From contig DATFPQ010000303.1 in assembly GCA_035264765.1 (NCBI GenBank), positions 1-15,381 on the forward strand: DNA of 15,381 bases. Direction: 5' to 3'. The position numbers and the translations under genes are program-made. Positions 1-8,225 of the stretch are shown in pieces; the stretch's first letter is position 1, and every line of letters begins with the position of its first letter. The stretch is from DATFPQ01 sp035264765. GTDB taxonomy: Bacteria; Actinomycetota; Actinomycetes; Actinomycetales; Angustibacteraceae. Below the pieces are notes generated by a model that ran no database searches, was not told the DNA's origin, and worked only from the letters and a program-made list of their open reading frames with translations.

Positions 1-312
1 CGCGCCGACCCGCGGGTCCGGACCCAACAGGTCCACGGTGCCGCGCGGCACCGTCACCCCTCGGTCCAGCCCTGGCGGCGCGCCGTCCAGGTACGCGCGC
101 AGGGACGCAACGGCGGCCTCAGGTGTGCCTACGACGGTCAGTTGCCGGCGTCCGGACGGCGTACGCCGCACGAAGGCCACCCCGCCGTCCTCGATCGCCC
201 ACCCCTCCACCGGCGCGCCGGCCCGAACCTCCCAGCGGACGAACGCATCACCGCCGGAGGCCTCCAGGACCTCCTCGTACGTCGACAGCCGCCGGCGGGT
301 ATCCAGCGTCAT
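1..312 (-). CDS. Partial protein, possibly a GNAT-type acetyltransferase N-terminal part
   Basis: This is the first 104 codons of a gene reading leftward off the window edge, so the C-terminus is missing. It starts with ATG at 312-310, overlapping the TGA of the upstream transporter gene (ATGA), which indicates one transcript and coupled translation. The protein begins MTLDTRRRLSTYEEVLEASG and is soluble, with no signal peptide or membrane segment. A stretch near residues 86-92 reads VTVPRGT. Some actinobacterial GNAT acetyltransferases have a divergent N-terminal part that resembles this in my memory, with the acetyl-CoA-binding core further along. That core would lie outside the window, so the family is a guess. 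The reading frame is secure because it stays open to the edge and has the same codon character as its neighbours. Confidence 0.6.
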   Translation of the reverse strand, partial: MTLDTRRRLSTYEEVLEASGGDAFVRWEVRAGAPVEGWAIEDGGVAFVRRTPSGRRQLTVVGTPEAAVASLRAYLDGAPPGLDRGVTVPRGTVDLLGPDPRVGA

Positions 313-2609
313 GAGTGCGCCAGCCCGAATCGTTCGTGCAGACGGCGCAGCGGTCGCGGCGCCCACCAGTTCCACTCACCGAGCAGCGTCATGGTCGCCG
401 GCACCAGGAGCATCCGGACGAGGGTCGCGTCGACGGCGACCGCCACGGTCAGGGCGACGCCCGTCTGCTTGACGACGAGCAGTTTGGCCGCGACCAGCCC
501 GGCGAACACGATGACCACGAGCAGTGCGGCCGACGTGATGATCCGGCCGGAGTGCTGCAGCCCCTCGACGACGGCCTCGTCGTTGCTGCGGCCCAGGTCC
601 TTGTGCTCCTTGATCCGCGACAGCAGGAACACCTCGTAGTCCATCGACAGGCCGAAGGCGAACGCCAGCACCAGCGGCGGGATCGTCGACTCGATGCCGC
701 CCGTCGACGAGAAGTCCAGCAGGTCCTGCAGGTACCCCTCCTGGAAGACGAGGACGAGCACGCCGATCGAGGCCCCGAGCGAGATGACGTTCATCACCAG
801 GGCCTTGATCGGCACGAGCACCGAGCCGGTCATCAGGAACAGCAGCGCGAAAGTCGCGACCACGACGAGGCCGATGGCGTACGGCGCCCGCTCGGCGACC
901 GACGACGTGTAGTCGGCCTGACCCGCCGCCTGGCCGACGACCCAGGTCGGGAAGTCCGGTCGGTTCTCGCGGAGGGTGCGGACGACGGAGGCCGCGGTGC
1001 TGCCGCCGGGGTCCCCACCGTCCACGGTGACCCCCAGCACCACGAGGTCGCCGACCGGCTGGGGTGGCCGGACTTCGGATACTCCGTCGAGCCGCGCCAC
1101 CTCGGCGGACCAGGCCTGCACCTGTGCCGGGTCCGCCCGCGCGACCACCTGCAGGTCCGGCCCGGCCAGGGCGGGGTATCGCTGGTCCAGCTGCTCGAAG
1201 AAGGTGCGCTGGTCGGTGCCCTGCGGCAGCAGCTCGCTCCCGGACGAGCGCAGCTGCAGCCCCAGCGCGGGGAGCGCCGCCAGGATCAGCAGGAGGACGA
1301 CACCGCCGGCGACCCACCACGGCCGCCGCTGCACGCGGGTTGCCAGCCGGGAGAAGACCCCGGCCGAGGGTGCGACGTCGCCGAACCGGGTGAGGGCGCG
1401 GCGCAGCCCGGGTACGCGGGTGAGGCTGCCGGGGCGCACCAGCCGGTGCCCGGTCAGTCCGAGCAGCGCGGGGACGAACAGCAGCGCGACGAGAAGGGCC
1501 ACGAGCACCACGCTCACCCCGGCTGCACCGATGGCTCGCAGGATGGCGGCCTCGAACACCATCAGCCCGCAGAGGCTGGTGGCCACGATCAGCCCGGAGA
1601 ACAGCACGGTCCGGCCGGCGACGGCAACAGTCCGCCCCACGGCGTCGACGACCTGTGTCCGGCTCGGCCGGACGACAGCACGGTGCCGCCCACGGACACC
1701 GGGGACGGGGGCGGCGGCAGGACCGCCCCCGGCGGTCACGGCCCGCAGCTCCTCCCGGAACCGACTCACCACGAGCAGGCCGTAGTCGATGCACAGCCCC
1801 AGCCCGAGGATCGTCACGACGTTGACGACGGTCGCGTCCAGGTCGATCAGGGTGGCGAAGCCGAACAGCGACGCGAGAGCCCCCGCGATCGAGGCCAGGG
1901 CACCCAGCAGCGGCATCCCGGCGGCCAGGAACCCGCCGAACACGAGCACCATCACCAGCAGGCTGACCGGCAGTGCAACGCCCTCGCCGTTCCTGAGGTC
2001 TACCTGGACCTGCGAGGTGATCTCGTCCACCAGCTGCAACACGCTGCCGCCGCGCCCCGTGGCTCTGGGCAGGTCGGCTGCCGCCTCCACGGCCAGCCGG
2101 CTGAGGTCGTCGGCCCGCTCGGTCGCCGCGGCCCGGGACAGGTCGCGGTCGAGCTCCACCGTGAGGGCGACCCCGCGACCGTCGGCGGCGACCAGCGCCC
2201 GGCCCTGCGGACCCTGCAGCCCGCCGGGCAGCGCGTATGGCGTGCGGACGCTCGCCACGCCGTCGGTCGCAGTCACCGCTTCGGCCAACCGCCCGACGCG
2301 CTCCCGGACGCCCGGGTCGGCGGGGTCCACGCCGTCCAGCACCAGCAGCACCTGCTCACCGGACGTCTGCCGCGCCTCCAGCAGGTCGCGGCCGACCCTC
2401 GTCTCACCCGGCACGGCCGGCTCGCCGCTGCTCAGCCGGTCGAACAGGGACCCGCCTCCGAACGCCCCGAGCGCCAGTGCCAGCGAGGCCACGACCACGA
2501 CGGCCCAGGCGGCCACGACCGCGACCGCATGGCGGGCGACGAAGCGGCCGGTGCGTTCCAACCGGCCGGGCCGGGCGCGCGAGGAGACGTCGGCGGAGGC
2601 GTCGGGCAC
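309..2609 (-). CDS. MMPL/RND-family membrane transporter
   Basis: A 766-residue integral membrane protein of the MMPL (mycobacterial membrane protein large) branch of the RND superfamily. These use the proton gradient to move lipids, drugs or other hydrophobic molecules; the substrate here cannot be told. The layout is the family's duplicated one: an N-terminal membrane helix (about residues 25-48), an extracytoplasmic domain, a block of helices, then a repeat of this plan. The conserved Asp-Tyr pairs of the two halves are visible as GLCIDYGLL (Asp275-Tyr276) and GLSMDYEVF (Asp657-Tyr658). The open frame extends much further upstream, but that part is antisense to rarA. I chose GTG at 2609-2607, just before the basic cytoplasmic leader. 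No clear ribosome binding site is present, and a weak CATCCT box six bases upstream of the GTG would fit a leaderless message. The gene is divergent from rarA and overlaps the next minus-strand gene by ATGA. Confidence 0.9.
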   Translation of the reverse strand: MPDASADVSSRARPGRLERTGRFVARHAVAVVAAWAVVVVASLALALGAFGGGSLFDRLSSGEPAVPGETRVGRDLLEARQTSGEQVLLVLDGVDPADPGVRERVGRLAEAVTATDGVASVRTPYALPGGLQGPQGRALVAADGRGVALTVELDRDLSRAAATERADDLSRLAVEAAADLPRATGRGGSVLQLVDEITSQVQVDLRNGEGVALPVSLLVMVLVFGGFLAAGMPLLGALASIAGALASLFGFATLIDLDATVVNVVTILGLGLCIDYGLLVVSRFREELRAVTAGGGPAAAPVPGVRGRHRAVVRPSRTQVVDAVGRTVAVAGRTVLFSGLIVATSLCGLMVFEAAILRAIGAAGVSVVLVALLVALLFVPALLGLTGHRLVRPGSLTRVPGLRRALTRFGDVAPSAGVFSRLATRVQRRPWWVAGGVVLLLILAALPALGLQLRSSGSELLPQGTDQRTFFEQLDQRYPALAGPDLQVVARADPAQVQAWSAEVARLDGVSEVRPPQPVGDLVVLGVTVDGGDPGGSTAASVVRTLRENRPDFPTWVVGQAAGQADYTSSVAERAPYAIGLVVVATFALLFLMTGSVLVPIKALVMNVISLGASIGVLVLVFQEGYLQDLLDFSSTGGIESTIPPLVLAFAFGLSMDYEVFLLSRIKEHKDLGRSNDEAVVEGLQHSGRIITSAALLVVIVFAGLVAAKLLVVKQTGVALTVAVAVDATLVRMLLVPATMTLLGEWNWWAPRPLRRLHERFGLAHS

Positions 2610-2654
2610 GGGCAGAGGATGCCACGGACGGTGAGGCGTCCCCGCTGGCGGGAT

Positions 2655-2660
2655 TAGCCT
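2655..2660 (+). promoter_or_regulatory. -10 box of a leaderless rarA promoter
   Basis: TAGCCT fits the actinobacterial TANNNT -10 pattern and lies exactly six bases before the rarA ATG. Transcription would therefore start at or next to the A of the start codon. No Shine-Dalgarno sequence precedes the ATG, which agrees with a leaderless message. No convincing -35 is seen. The whole divergent gap to the transporter gene is 57 bases. Confidence 0.5.
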
Positions 2661-2666
2661 CAACTC

Positions 2667-4031
2667 ATGGCCGACCTGTTCACCGTGGACGACGACGGCC
2701 GCGGCGGCGGTGGGCGCCCCGCCGCCCCGCTCGCGGTCCGGATGCGTCCGCGGACCCTGGACGAGATGGTCGGACAGGCCCATCTGCTGGGTCCCGGGTC
2801 GCCCCTGCGGCGGCTGGTGGAGGGCGCTGACGGCCGCGCCGGGCCGTCGTCCGTCGTGCTCTGGGGCCCGCCCGGCACCGGCAAGACGACGCTGGCGCAC
2901 GTGGTGTCCGGCGGCACCGGCGGCCGGTTCGTCGAGCTGTCCGCGGTCACGGCCGGCGTGCGGGACGTCCGCGCGGTCATGGACCAGGCCCGCGACGAGG
3001 CGGCGCTGCACCGGCGCACCACCGTGCTGTTCCTGGACGAGATCCACCGCTTCACCAAGGCCCAGCAGGACGCCCTGCTGCCCGGCGTCGAGAACCGCTG
3101 GGTCGTGCTGGTGGCGGCCACGACCGAGAACCCGTCCTTCTCCGTCGTGGCGCCGCTGCTGTCGCGGTCCCTGGTGCTGACGCTGCGCCCGCTCGACGAC
3201 GCCGACGTCCGCGGGCTGGTCGAGCGGGCCGTGGCCGACCCTCGCGGGCTGGACGGAGCGGTCCGGCTGGCCGACGACGCGCTGGAGCACCTCGTGCGGG
3301 TCGCCTCCGGGGACGCCCGGCGGGCCCTGACCGCGCTGGAGGCTGCGGCCGGCGCGGCACTGTCCGCGCAGGGGGCGGGCGAGGAGGGCGACGTCCCGAC
3401 GGTGTCGATGGAGGAAGCGGAGCGCGCCCTCGACGTCGCGGTCGTCCGGTACGACAAGGACGGCGACCAGCACTACGACGTGGCCAGCGCCTTCATCAAG
3501 TCGATGCGCGGGTCCGACGTCGATGCCGCGCTGCACTATCTGGCCCGGATGCTGGAGGCGGGGGAGGACCCCAGGTTCGTGGCTCGACGGATCGTCATCG
3601 CCGCGTCGGAGGACGTCGGGATGGCGGACCCGACCGCGCTGCAGACGGCGGTCGCCGCCGCGCAGGCGGTGCAGCTCATCGGCATGCCCGAGGCCCGGAT
3701 CGTCCTGGCCCAGGCGGTGGTCCACCTCGCGACGGCCCCGAAGTCGAACGCGTCGTACAACGGCATCAACGCCGCGACGGCGGACGTCCGGGCCGGGCTG
3801 TCGGGCACCGTGCCCGCGCATCTGCGGGATGCGCACTACCCGGGCGCGAAGGCGCTGGGCCACGGCAAGGGTTACCGGTACTCCCACGACGAGCCGCACG
3901 GTGTCGCCGAGCAGCAGTACCTCCCGGACTCCCTCGTGGGCCGTGAGTACTACCAACCCACCGACCGGGGCGCCGAGCGGGACATCGGCGCGCGCCTGGA
4001 GCGGTTGCGTCGCGTCCTCCGCGGAGGTTGA
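2667..4031 (+). CDS. rarA: RarA (MgsA) replication-associated recombination AAA+ ATPase
   Basis: A 454-residue AAA+ ATPase of the RarA/MgsA/WRNIP1 family, related to clamp-loader subunits and RuvB. It acts in the cytoplasm at stalled replication forks, where the family binds SSB and single-stranded DNA ends. The ATPase core shows Walker A GPPGTGKTT (residues 67-75), Walker B LFLDEIHRF (121-129) and a sensor-1 type ATTENPSF (151-158). The C-terminal half has the family's helical and tetramerisation regions, including VASAFIKSMRGSD and SNASYNGINAA. Length is normal for the family. The start is the ATG at 2667, placed six bases after a TANNNT box, so it looks leaderless. rarA near the alaS block is a common actinobacterial arrangement. 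A 7-bp inverted repeat follows the stop codon. Confidence 0.95.
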   Translation: MADLFTVDDDGRGGGGRPAAPLAVRMRPRTLDEMVGQAHLLGPGSPLRRLVEGADGRAGPSSVVLWGPPGTGKTTLAHVVSGGTGGRFVELSAVTAGVRDVRAVMDQARDEAALHRRTTVLFLDEIHRFTKAQQDALLPGVENRWVVLVAATTENPSFSVVAPLLSRSLVLTLRPLDDADVRGLVERAVADPRGLDGAVRLADDALEHLVRVASGDARRALTALEAAAGAALSAQGAGEEGDVPTVSMEEAERALDVAVVRYDKDGDQHYDVASAFIKSMRGSDVDAALHYLARMLEAGEDPRFVARRIVIAASEDVGMADPTALQTAVAAAQAVQLIGMPEARIVLAQAVVHLATAPKSNASYNGINAATADVRAGLSGTVPAHLRDAHYPGAKALGHGKGYRYSHDEPHGVAEQQYLPDSLVGREYYQPTDRGAERDIGARLERLRRVLRGG

Positions 4032-4070
4032 CCCGCCCGCGCGGGGCACCTCGCACCCTCCCCGGCGGGT
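4031..4070 (+). terminator. Inverted repeat after rarA, possible terminator
   Basis: ACCCGCC (4031-4037) is perfectly complementary to GGCGGGT (4064-4070). Inside, GGGG (4043-4046) can pair with CCCC (4060-4063). The structure begins at the last base of the rarA stop codon. There is no U-tract, so this is a candidate only; many GC-rich actinobacterial terminators also lack one. Confidence 0.35.
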
Positions 4071-4100
4071 CGGCGTGGCAGGGACGTCGGGGGCTCGCGA

Positions 4101-4106
4101 TAGGGT
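4101..4106 (+). promoter_or_regulatory. Candidate -10 box for the DUF948 gene
   Basis: TAGGGT, in the context GCGATAGGGTCGG, matches TANNNT. It lies 80 bases before the DUF948 start, in the 154-base gap after rarA. No good -35 is seen at 17-18 bases spacing. This gap contains no other gene. Confidence 0.4.
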
Positions 4107-4185
4107 CGGTGCGCTGCCCGCGTCCGGGCCGCCGGGCGGCGTCCGCCGACCCGGCTCCGGGCCACCCGAGGAGGGGAACCGCCGG

Positions 4186-4554
4186 ATGTCTGTCGGAGAC
4201 GTGGCCGGTCTGATCGCGGCCGTCGCCTTCGTGGCGCTCGTGGCGCTGCTCGCCGTGCCGATCCTCAAGCTGGGGCGGCTTCTCGACGAGACGCGGGGGA
4301 CCGTGCAGGGCCTCACCAACGAGAGCCTGCCGCTGCTCCGGGAGGTCACCACTACGGTGACCACGACCAACGGCGAGCTCGAGCGCGTCGCGGCGATCAC
4401 GACCAACGTGCAGCAGATGACCACGAACGCGTCCGCGCTGACCGCGCTGTTCGCCGCGACCATCGGTTCCCCGATGATCAAGGTGGCGGCCTTCAGCTAC
4501 GGCGTCCGCCAGGCGCTCTCTGGCCGCTCCCGCCGTCGCGGGCACCGGGGCTGA
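4186..4554 (+). CDS. DUF948 membrane-anchored protein
   Basis: A 122-residue protein with one N-terminal membrane helix (about residues 8-29, rich in Ala, Val and Leu) followed by a Thr/Asn/Glu-rich helical region likely to form a coiled coil. This matches the DUF948 family found just upstream of alaS in many Actinobacteria; its function is unknown. The start is the ATG at 4186, supported by a strong GAGGAGGGG ribosome binding site at 4168-4176. The tail is very basic (SGRSRRRGHRG). The next gene starts two bases after its stop, so the two are co-transcribed and possibly act together at the membrane. Confidence 0.85.
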   Translation: MSVGDVAGLIAAVAFVALVALLAVPILKLGRLLDETRGTVQGLTNESLPLLREVTTTVTTTNGELERVAAITTNVQQMTTNASALTALFAATIGSPMIKVAAFSYGVRQALSGRSRRRGHRG

Positions 4555-4556
4555 GC

Positions 4557-4859
4557 ATGGTCCGCCGCCTGTTCTGGACCACGCTCGGCGCCACGGTAGG
4601 TGTCGTCGTGGTGCGCAAGCTCAGCCGCACCGCGCAGTCCTACACCCCGGAGGGCCTGGCCCAGGGACTCGCCGGCCTCGGCGACGGGCTGCGCGAGATG
4701 GCGGCCGTCGTCCGTGAGTCGATGGCGCAGCGCGACGCCGAGCTGCGGCTCGCGCTCGGCATCGACGAGGGCGTCGTCGACCCGCAGGCCGCGCAGGCGC
4801 TGATCGAGCAGCCGATGGGGGACCACCCCGGCTTCGGCCCGCGAGCTCCGCGGGGGTAG
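4557..4859 (+). CDS. DUF6167 small membrane-associated protein
   Basis: A 100-residue protein starting MVRRLFWTTLGATVGVVVV, with a short hydrophobic segment (about residues 5-20), then a basic turn and an amphipathic helical region. It resembles the DUF6167 family that sits between the DUF948 gene and alaS in Actinobacteria; function unknown. The ATG lies two bases after the DUF948 stop codon and has no strong ribosome binding site of its own, so it probably depends on translation of the upstream gene. Its last codons overlap the left arms of a nested inverted-repeat structure. Confidence 0.8.
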   Translation: MVRRLFWTTLGATVGVVVVRKLSRTAQSYTPEGLAQGLAGLGDGLREMAAVVRESMAQRDAELRLALGIDEGVVDPQAAQALIEQPMGDHPGFGPRAPRG

Positions 4860-4888
4860 GCGCTCCTACGCGCCTGCCGGCCGAAGCC
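4830..4888 (+). repeat. Nested stem-loop between the DUF6167 gene and alaS
   Basis: An outer perfect 10-bp inverted repeat, GGCTTCGGCC (4830-4839) and GGCCGAAGCC (4879-4888), encloses a second hairpin. The inner one has arms GGTAGGCGC (4855-4863) and GCGCCTGCC (4870-4878), with one G-U pair and a six-base loop. The right arms are adjacent, so the two stems could stack. The TAG stop of the DUF6167 gene lies in the inner left arm. No U-tract follows. It may end the upstream message or form a structured alaS leader. Confidence 0.5.
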
Positions 4889-4893
4889 CTTCC

Positions 4894-4912
4894 CGGGCGA
4901 CGCGCGCGCCCG
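4894..4912 (+). repeat. Small GC hairpin in the alaS leader region
   Basis: CGGGCG (4894-4899) is complementary to CGCCCG (4907-4912) around a seven-base loop. It follows the nested stem-loop directly. In such GC-rich DNA a short hairpin can occur by chance. Confidence 0.25.
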
Positions 4913-4989
4913 CCTCCCGCGGCGCGCCGTGCACCGGCCGTCCGTGGCCGCCTGCCCGCTGCGTCCCGACCCCTGCGAGGATGATCCCC

Positions 4990-7668
4990 ATGGAGACGGC
5001 TGAGATCCGCCGTCGGTGGCTGCGGTTCTTCGGCGACAACGGGCACACCGTCGTCCCGAGCGCCCCGCTGCTGTTCGACGACCCCAACCTGCTGTTCGTC
5101 AACGCCGGCATGGTGCCCTTCGTGCCCTACTTCATCGGGCAGGAGACCCCGCCGTTCAAGCGCGCCACCAGCGTGCAGAAGTGCGTGCGCACCCTCGACA
5201 TCGAGGAGGTCGGCAAGACCACGCGGCACGGCACGTTCTTCCAGATGAACGGCAACTTCAGCTTCGGCGACTACTTCAAGGCCGGCGCCATCGAGATGGC
5301 CTGGGACCTCGTGACCCGGCCTCAGGCCGACGGCGGCTTCGGCCTTCCAGAGCGCGACCTGCTGGTCACCGTGTACGAGGAGGACCAGGAGTCGGTCGCG
5401 CTGTGGAAGCGCGTGGCCGGGCTGCCCGACAGCAAGATCATCCGTCTCGGCAAGGGGCCGAACTTCTGGTCGATGGGCATTCCCGGCCCGTGTGGCCCGT
5501 GCTCGGAGATCCTGCTCGACCGCGGCCCGGAGTACGGCCCGGCGGGGGACGTCGAGGAGGCGGGCGACCGCTACCTGGAGTTCTGGAACCTCGTCTTCAT
5601 GGAGTACGAGCGGGGGCCGGGGCAAGGGAAGGTCGACTACCCGATCCTGGGTGAGCTGCCGCAGAAGAACATCGACACCGGCATGGGCCTGGAGCGGATC
5701 GCCTTCCTGCTGCAGGGTGTCGACAACCTGTACGAGATCGACGAGGTCTTCCCGGTGCTGCAGCATGCGGCTGCCCTCGCCGGCAAGCGCTACGGCGCCA
5801 ACCACGATGACGACGTGCGGCTGCGGGTCGTCGCCGACCACGTTCGCAGCGCGCTGATGCTCATCGGCGACGGCGTGACCCCGGGTAATGAGGCGCGTGG
5901 CTACGTTCTGCGCCGGCTGCTGCGCCGGGCGGTCCGCTCGATGCGGCTGCTGGGCGTCGACGCGCCGGCCGTTCCCGAGCTGCTGCCGGTCAGCAACGAC
6001 AAGATGAAGCAGTCCTACCCGGAGCTGGAGAAGGACTTCGCGCGGATCAGCCAGATCGCGTACGCCGAGGAGGAGGCGTTCCGTCGCACCCTCGCGGCCG
6101 GGACGACGATCCTGGACACCGCGGTTCGCGAGACCAGGGCGTCCGGCGCCAGGACCCTCGGCGGCGACAAGGCCTTCCAGCTGCACGACACCTTCGGCTT
6201 CCCGATCGACCTCACCCTGGAGATGGCGGCCGAGCAGGGCGTCGACGTCGACGAAACCGGCTTCCGGCGGCTGATGAGCGAGCAGCGCGACCGGGCCAAG
6301 GCCGACGCTCGGGCGAAGAAGAGCGGGCACGTCGACATGTCCGCCTACCGCGCCCTCGCCGACGCCCTGGGCAAGCCGGTCGAGTTCACCGGGTACGCCG
6401 AGGTGACGAGCGACGCCCGGCTCGCGGGTCTGCTGGTCGGCGGCGAGGCGGCGTCCAGCGCGCGCGAGGGCGACGCGGTCGAGGTCGTGCTCGACCGGAC
6501 GCCGTTCTACGCCGAGGGCGGCGGCCAGCTCGCGGACGCGGGCCGGATCGAGGTCGACGGCGCGGTGATCGAGGTCGACGACGTCCAGAAGCCGCTGGGC
6601 CAGCTCATCGTCCACCGCGCCCGCGTAGTCAGCGGCGAGATCGCGGTGGGCGCCGACGTCCAGGCCCTCGTCGACGTCCAGCGGCGCAAGGCGATCAGCC
6701 GCGCCCACACGGCGACCCACATGGTCCACAAGGCGATCCGCGAGGCGCTCGGCGAGACGGCGACCCAGGCCGGCTCCGAGAACGCGCCGGGCCGGTTCCG
6801 GTTCGACTTCAGCGCGACCGCCGCCGTCCCGCCGTCCGTGCTGCGCGACGTCGAGTCCAAGGTCAACGCCCTGCTGGCCGAGGACCTCGAGGTCCACGCC
6901 GAGGTGATGACGCAGGCGCAGGCCCGCGAGGTGGGCGCGATGGCGCTGTTCGGTGAGAAGTACGGCGACGAGGTGCGCGTCGTCTCGGTGGGCGACTGGG
7001 CCCGCGAGCTGTGCGGCGGCACGCACGCCCAGCGCTCCGGCCAGCTCGGGCTGGTCCAGCTGCTCGGCGAGTCGTCCATCGGCTCCGGGGTGCGGCGGGT
7101 CGAGGCGCTGGTCGGCACCGACGCCTACGACTACCTGGCCCGCGAGCACGCGCTGGTCGGCCAGCTCACCGAGGCGCTGAAGGTGCGCCCCGAGGAGCTG
7201 CCGGACCGGGTCGGCTCGATCCTGAGCCGGCTCCGCGACGCCGAGAAGGAGATCGAGCGGATGCGGCAGGCGCAGGTGCTGGCCGCGGCCGCCGGGCTCG
7301 CGTCGTCGCCGCAGGAGGTGTTCGGGGTCCAGGTCGTGACGCACGACGCCGGCGCCGGTGTCGGCGCGGACGCCCTCCGAACCCTGGTGCTCGACGTCCG
7401 GGGCCGGCTGGCCGGCGACCGCCCGGTGGTCGTCGCAGGTACAGCCGTCGCCAAGGACCGCCCGGTCGTGGTCGTGGCCACCAACGAGGAGGCACGCCGC
7501 TGGGGCGTCCGGGCCGGCGTCCTGGTGCGCGAGGCGGCCAAGGTGCTCGGTGGCGGCGGCGGCGGCAAGGACGACGTCGCGCAGGGCGGTGGCACCGATG
7601 CCGGTCGCACCGGCGAGGCGCTGCAGCGGATCGAGCACCTTGTCGGGCAGCTCGTGACCGGCGGGTGA
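4990..7668 (+). CDS. alaS: Alanyl-tRNA synthetase
   Basis: An 892-residue class II synthetase that attaches alanine to tRNA-Ala in the cytoplasm. The N-terminal catalytic domain shows the AlaRS hallmarks NAGMVPF and NFSFGDYFK. The editing domain carries its zinc/active-site residues in RAHTATH (His573, His577) and CGGTH (Cys675, His679), so mischarged Ser and Gly tRNA should be cleared. The C-Ala domain ends with a Gly-rich stretch (GGGGGGKDDVAQGGG) typical of the family. The first in-frame ATG is at 4981, but I prefer 4990 because METAEIRRRWLRFF aligns with the usual N-terminus and GAGGA at 4977-4981 is then correctly spaced. The 130-base gap upstream carries stem-loops and no clear -10 box. 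The TGA stop overlaps the GTG start of ruvX. Confidence 0.97.
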   Translation: METAEIRRRWLRFFGDNGHTVVPSAPLLFDDPNLLFVNAGMVPFVPYFIGQETPPFKRATSVQKCVRTLDIEEVGKTTRHGTFFQMNGNFSFGDYFKAGAIEMAWDLVTRPQADGGFGLPERDLLVTVYEEDQESVALWKRVAGLPDSKIIRLGKGPNFWSMGIPGPCGPCSEILLDRGPEYGPAGDVEEAGDRYLEFWNLVFMEYERGPGQGKVDYPILGELPQKNIDTGMGLERIAFLLQGVDNLYEIDEVFPVLQHAAALAGKRYGANHDDDVRLRVVADHVRSALMLIGDGVTPGNEARGYVLRRLLRRAVRSMRLLGVDAPAVPELLPVSNDKMKQSYPELEKDFARISQIAYAEEEAFRRTLAAGTTILDTAVRETRASGARTLGGDKAFQLHDTFGFPIDLTLEMAAEQGVDVDETGFRRLMSEQRDRAKADARAKKSGHVDMSAYRALADALGKPVEFTGYAEVTSDARLAGLLVGGEAASSAREGDAVEVVLDRTPFYAEGGGQLADAGRIEVDGAVIEVDDVQKPLGQLIVHRARVVSGEIAVGADVQALVDVQRRKAISRAHTATHMVHKAIREALGETATQAGSENAPGRFRFDFSATAAVPPSVLRDVESKVNALLAEDLEVHAEVMTQAQAREVGAMALFGEKYGDEVRVVSVGDWARELCGGTHAQRSGQLGLVQLLGESSIGSGVRRVEALVGTDAYDYLAREHALVGQLTEALKVRPEELPDRVGSILSRLRDAEKEIERMRQAQVLAAAAGLASSPQEVFGVQVVTHDAGAGVGADALRTLVLDVRGRLAGDRPVVVAGTAVAKDRPVVVVATNEEARRWGVRAGVLVREAAKVLGGGGGGKDDVAQGGGTDAGRTGEALQRIEHLVGQLVTGG

Positions 7669-8225
7669 CGACGCCCGGGCCGGTCCGGCGTGGCGTCCGC
7701 CTCGGTGTGGACGTCGGGTCGGTCCGTGTCGGGCTCGCGGCCAGCGACCCCAGCGGGCTGCTCGCGACGCCGGTCGAGACCCTGCGCCGGGACGTCCGGG
7801 ACGGAACCGACCTCCGCCGCATCGCCGACGAGGTCGCCGAGCGCGAGGTCCTCGAGGTCCTGGTGGGGCTGCCGCGGTCGCTGTCCGGAGGTGAGGGGCC
7901 GGCCGCGCAGACCGCCCGCGCGTACGCCCGGCAGCTGGCTGCCCGGCTCCCGGTGCCCGTGCGGCTGGTCGACGAGCGGCTGTCGACGGTCGCCGCCCAC
8001 CGCTCGCTTCGGGAGTCCGGCGTCAAGGGTCGCAAGCAGCGGGCGGTCGTCGACCAGGTCGCGGCCGTGGTCCTGCTGCAGGCCGCGCTGGACACCGAGC
8101 GCAGCAGCGGCCAGGTTCCGGGGGAGGTGGTCCAGCCGCTACCCTCGGGTCGAACCGGGGGGCAGGGCGGCCACGAAGGCCGGCCGACGGCGACCGGAGG
8201 CGCCGATCGCGATGCAGAACGGTGA
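7665..8225 (+). CDS. ruvX: RuvX/YqgF Holliday-junction resolvase-like protein
   Basis: A 186-residue member of the YqgF/RuvX RNase H-fold family, cytoplasmic, linked in other bacteria to Holliday-junction cleavage and 16S rRNA 5'-end processing. Conserved acidic positions are visible: DVGSVRVGLA (Asp16), VGLPRSLSG (67-75), DERLST (Asp103-Glu104) and Asp130 in AVVDQVAAVVLL. The C-terminus after about residue 145 is a Gly/Pro-rich tail beyond the usual domain. It starts with GTG at 7665, overlapping the alaS stop (GTGA), and its last 14 bases overlap the start of mltG. Placement between alaS and mltG is the standard actinobacterial order. Confidence 0.93.
   Translation: MTTPGPVRRGVRLGVDVGSVRVGLAASDPSGLLATPVETLRRDVRDGTDLRRIADEVAEREVLEVLVGLPRSLSGGEGPAAQTARAYARQLAARLPVPVRLVDERLSTVAAHRSLRESGVKGRKQRAVVDQVAAVVLLQAALDTERSSGQVPGEVVQPLPSGRTGGQGGHEGRPTATGGADRDAER

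Noticed and set aside
315..2657. 780-codon open frame on the plus strand across the transporter gene
   Set aside because: Antisense to the MMPL gene; the translation is a low-complexity Gln/His/Asp/Gly/Arg-rich sequence typical of shadow frames.
2610..4481. Upstream extension of the transporter open frame
   Set aside because: It runs antisense through rarA and part of the DUF948 gene. The real N-terminus is the basic leader just before the first membrane helix.
4981..4989. ATG at 4981 as the alaS start
   Set aside because: It would use no ribosome binding site and adds three residues not usual in the family; 4990 is better spaced from GAGGA.
4621..7638. 1005-codon open frame on the minus strand across alaS
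   Set aside because: It is antisense to a fully recognisable alaS. Long antisense open frames are expected in high-GC DNA, and the translation shows no known motif.
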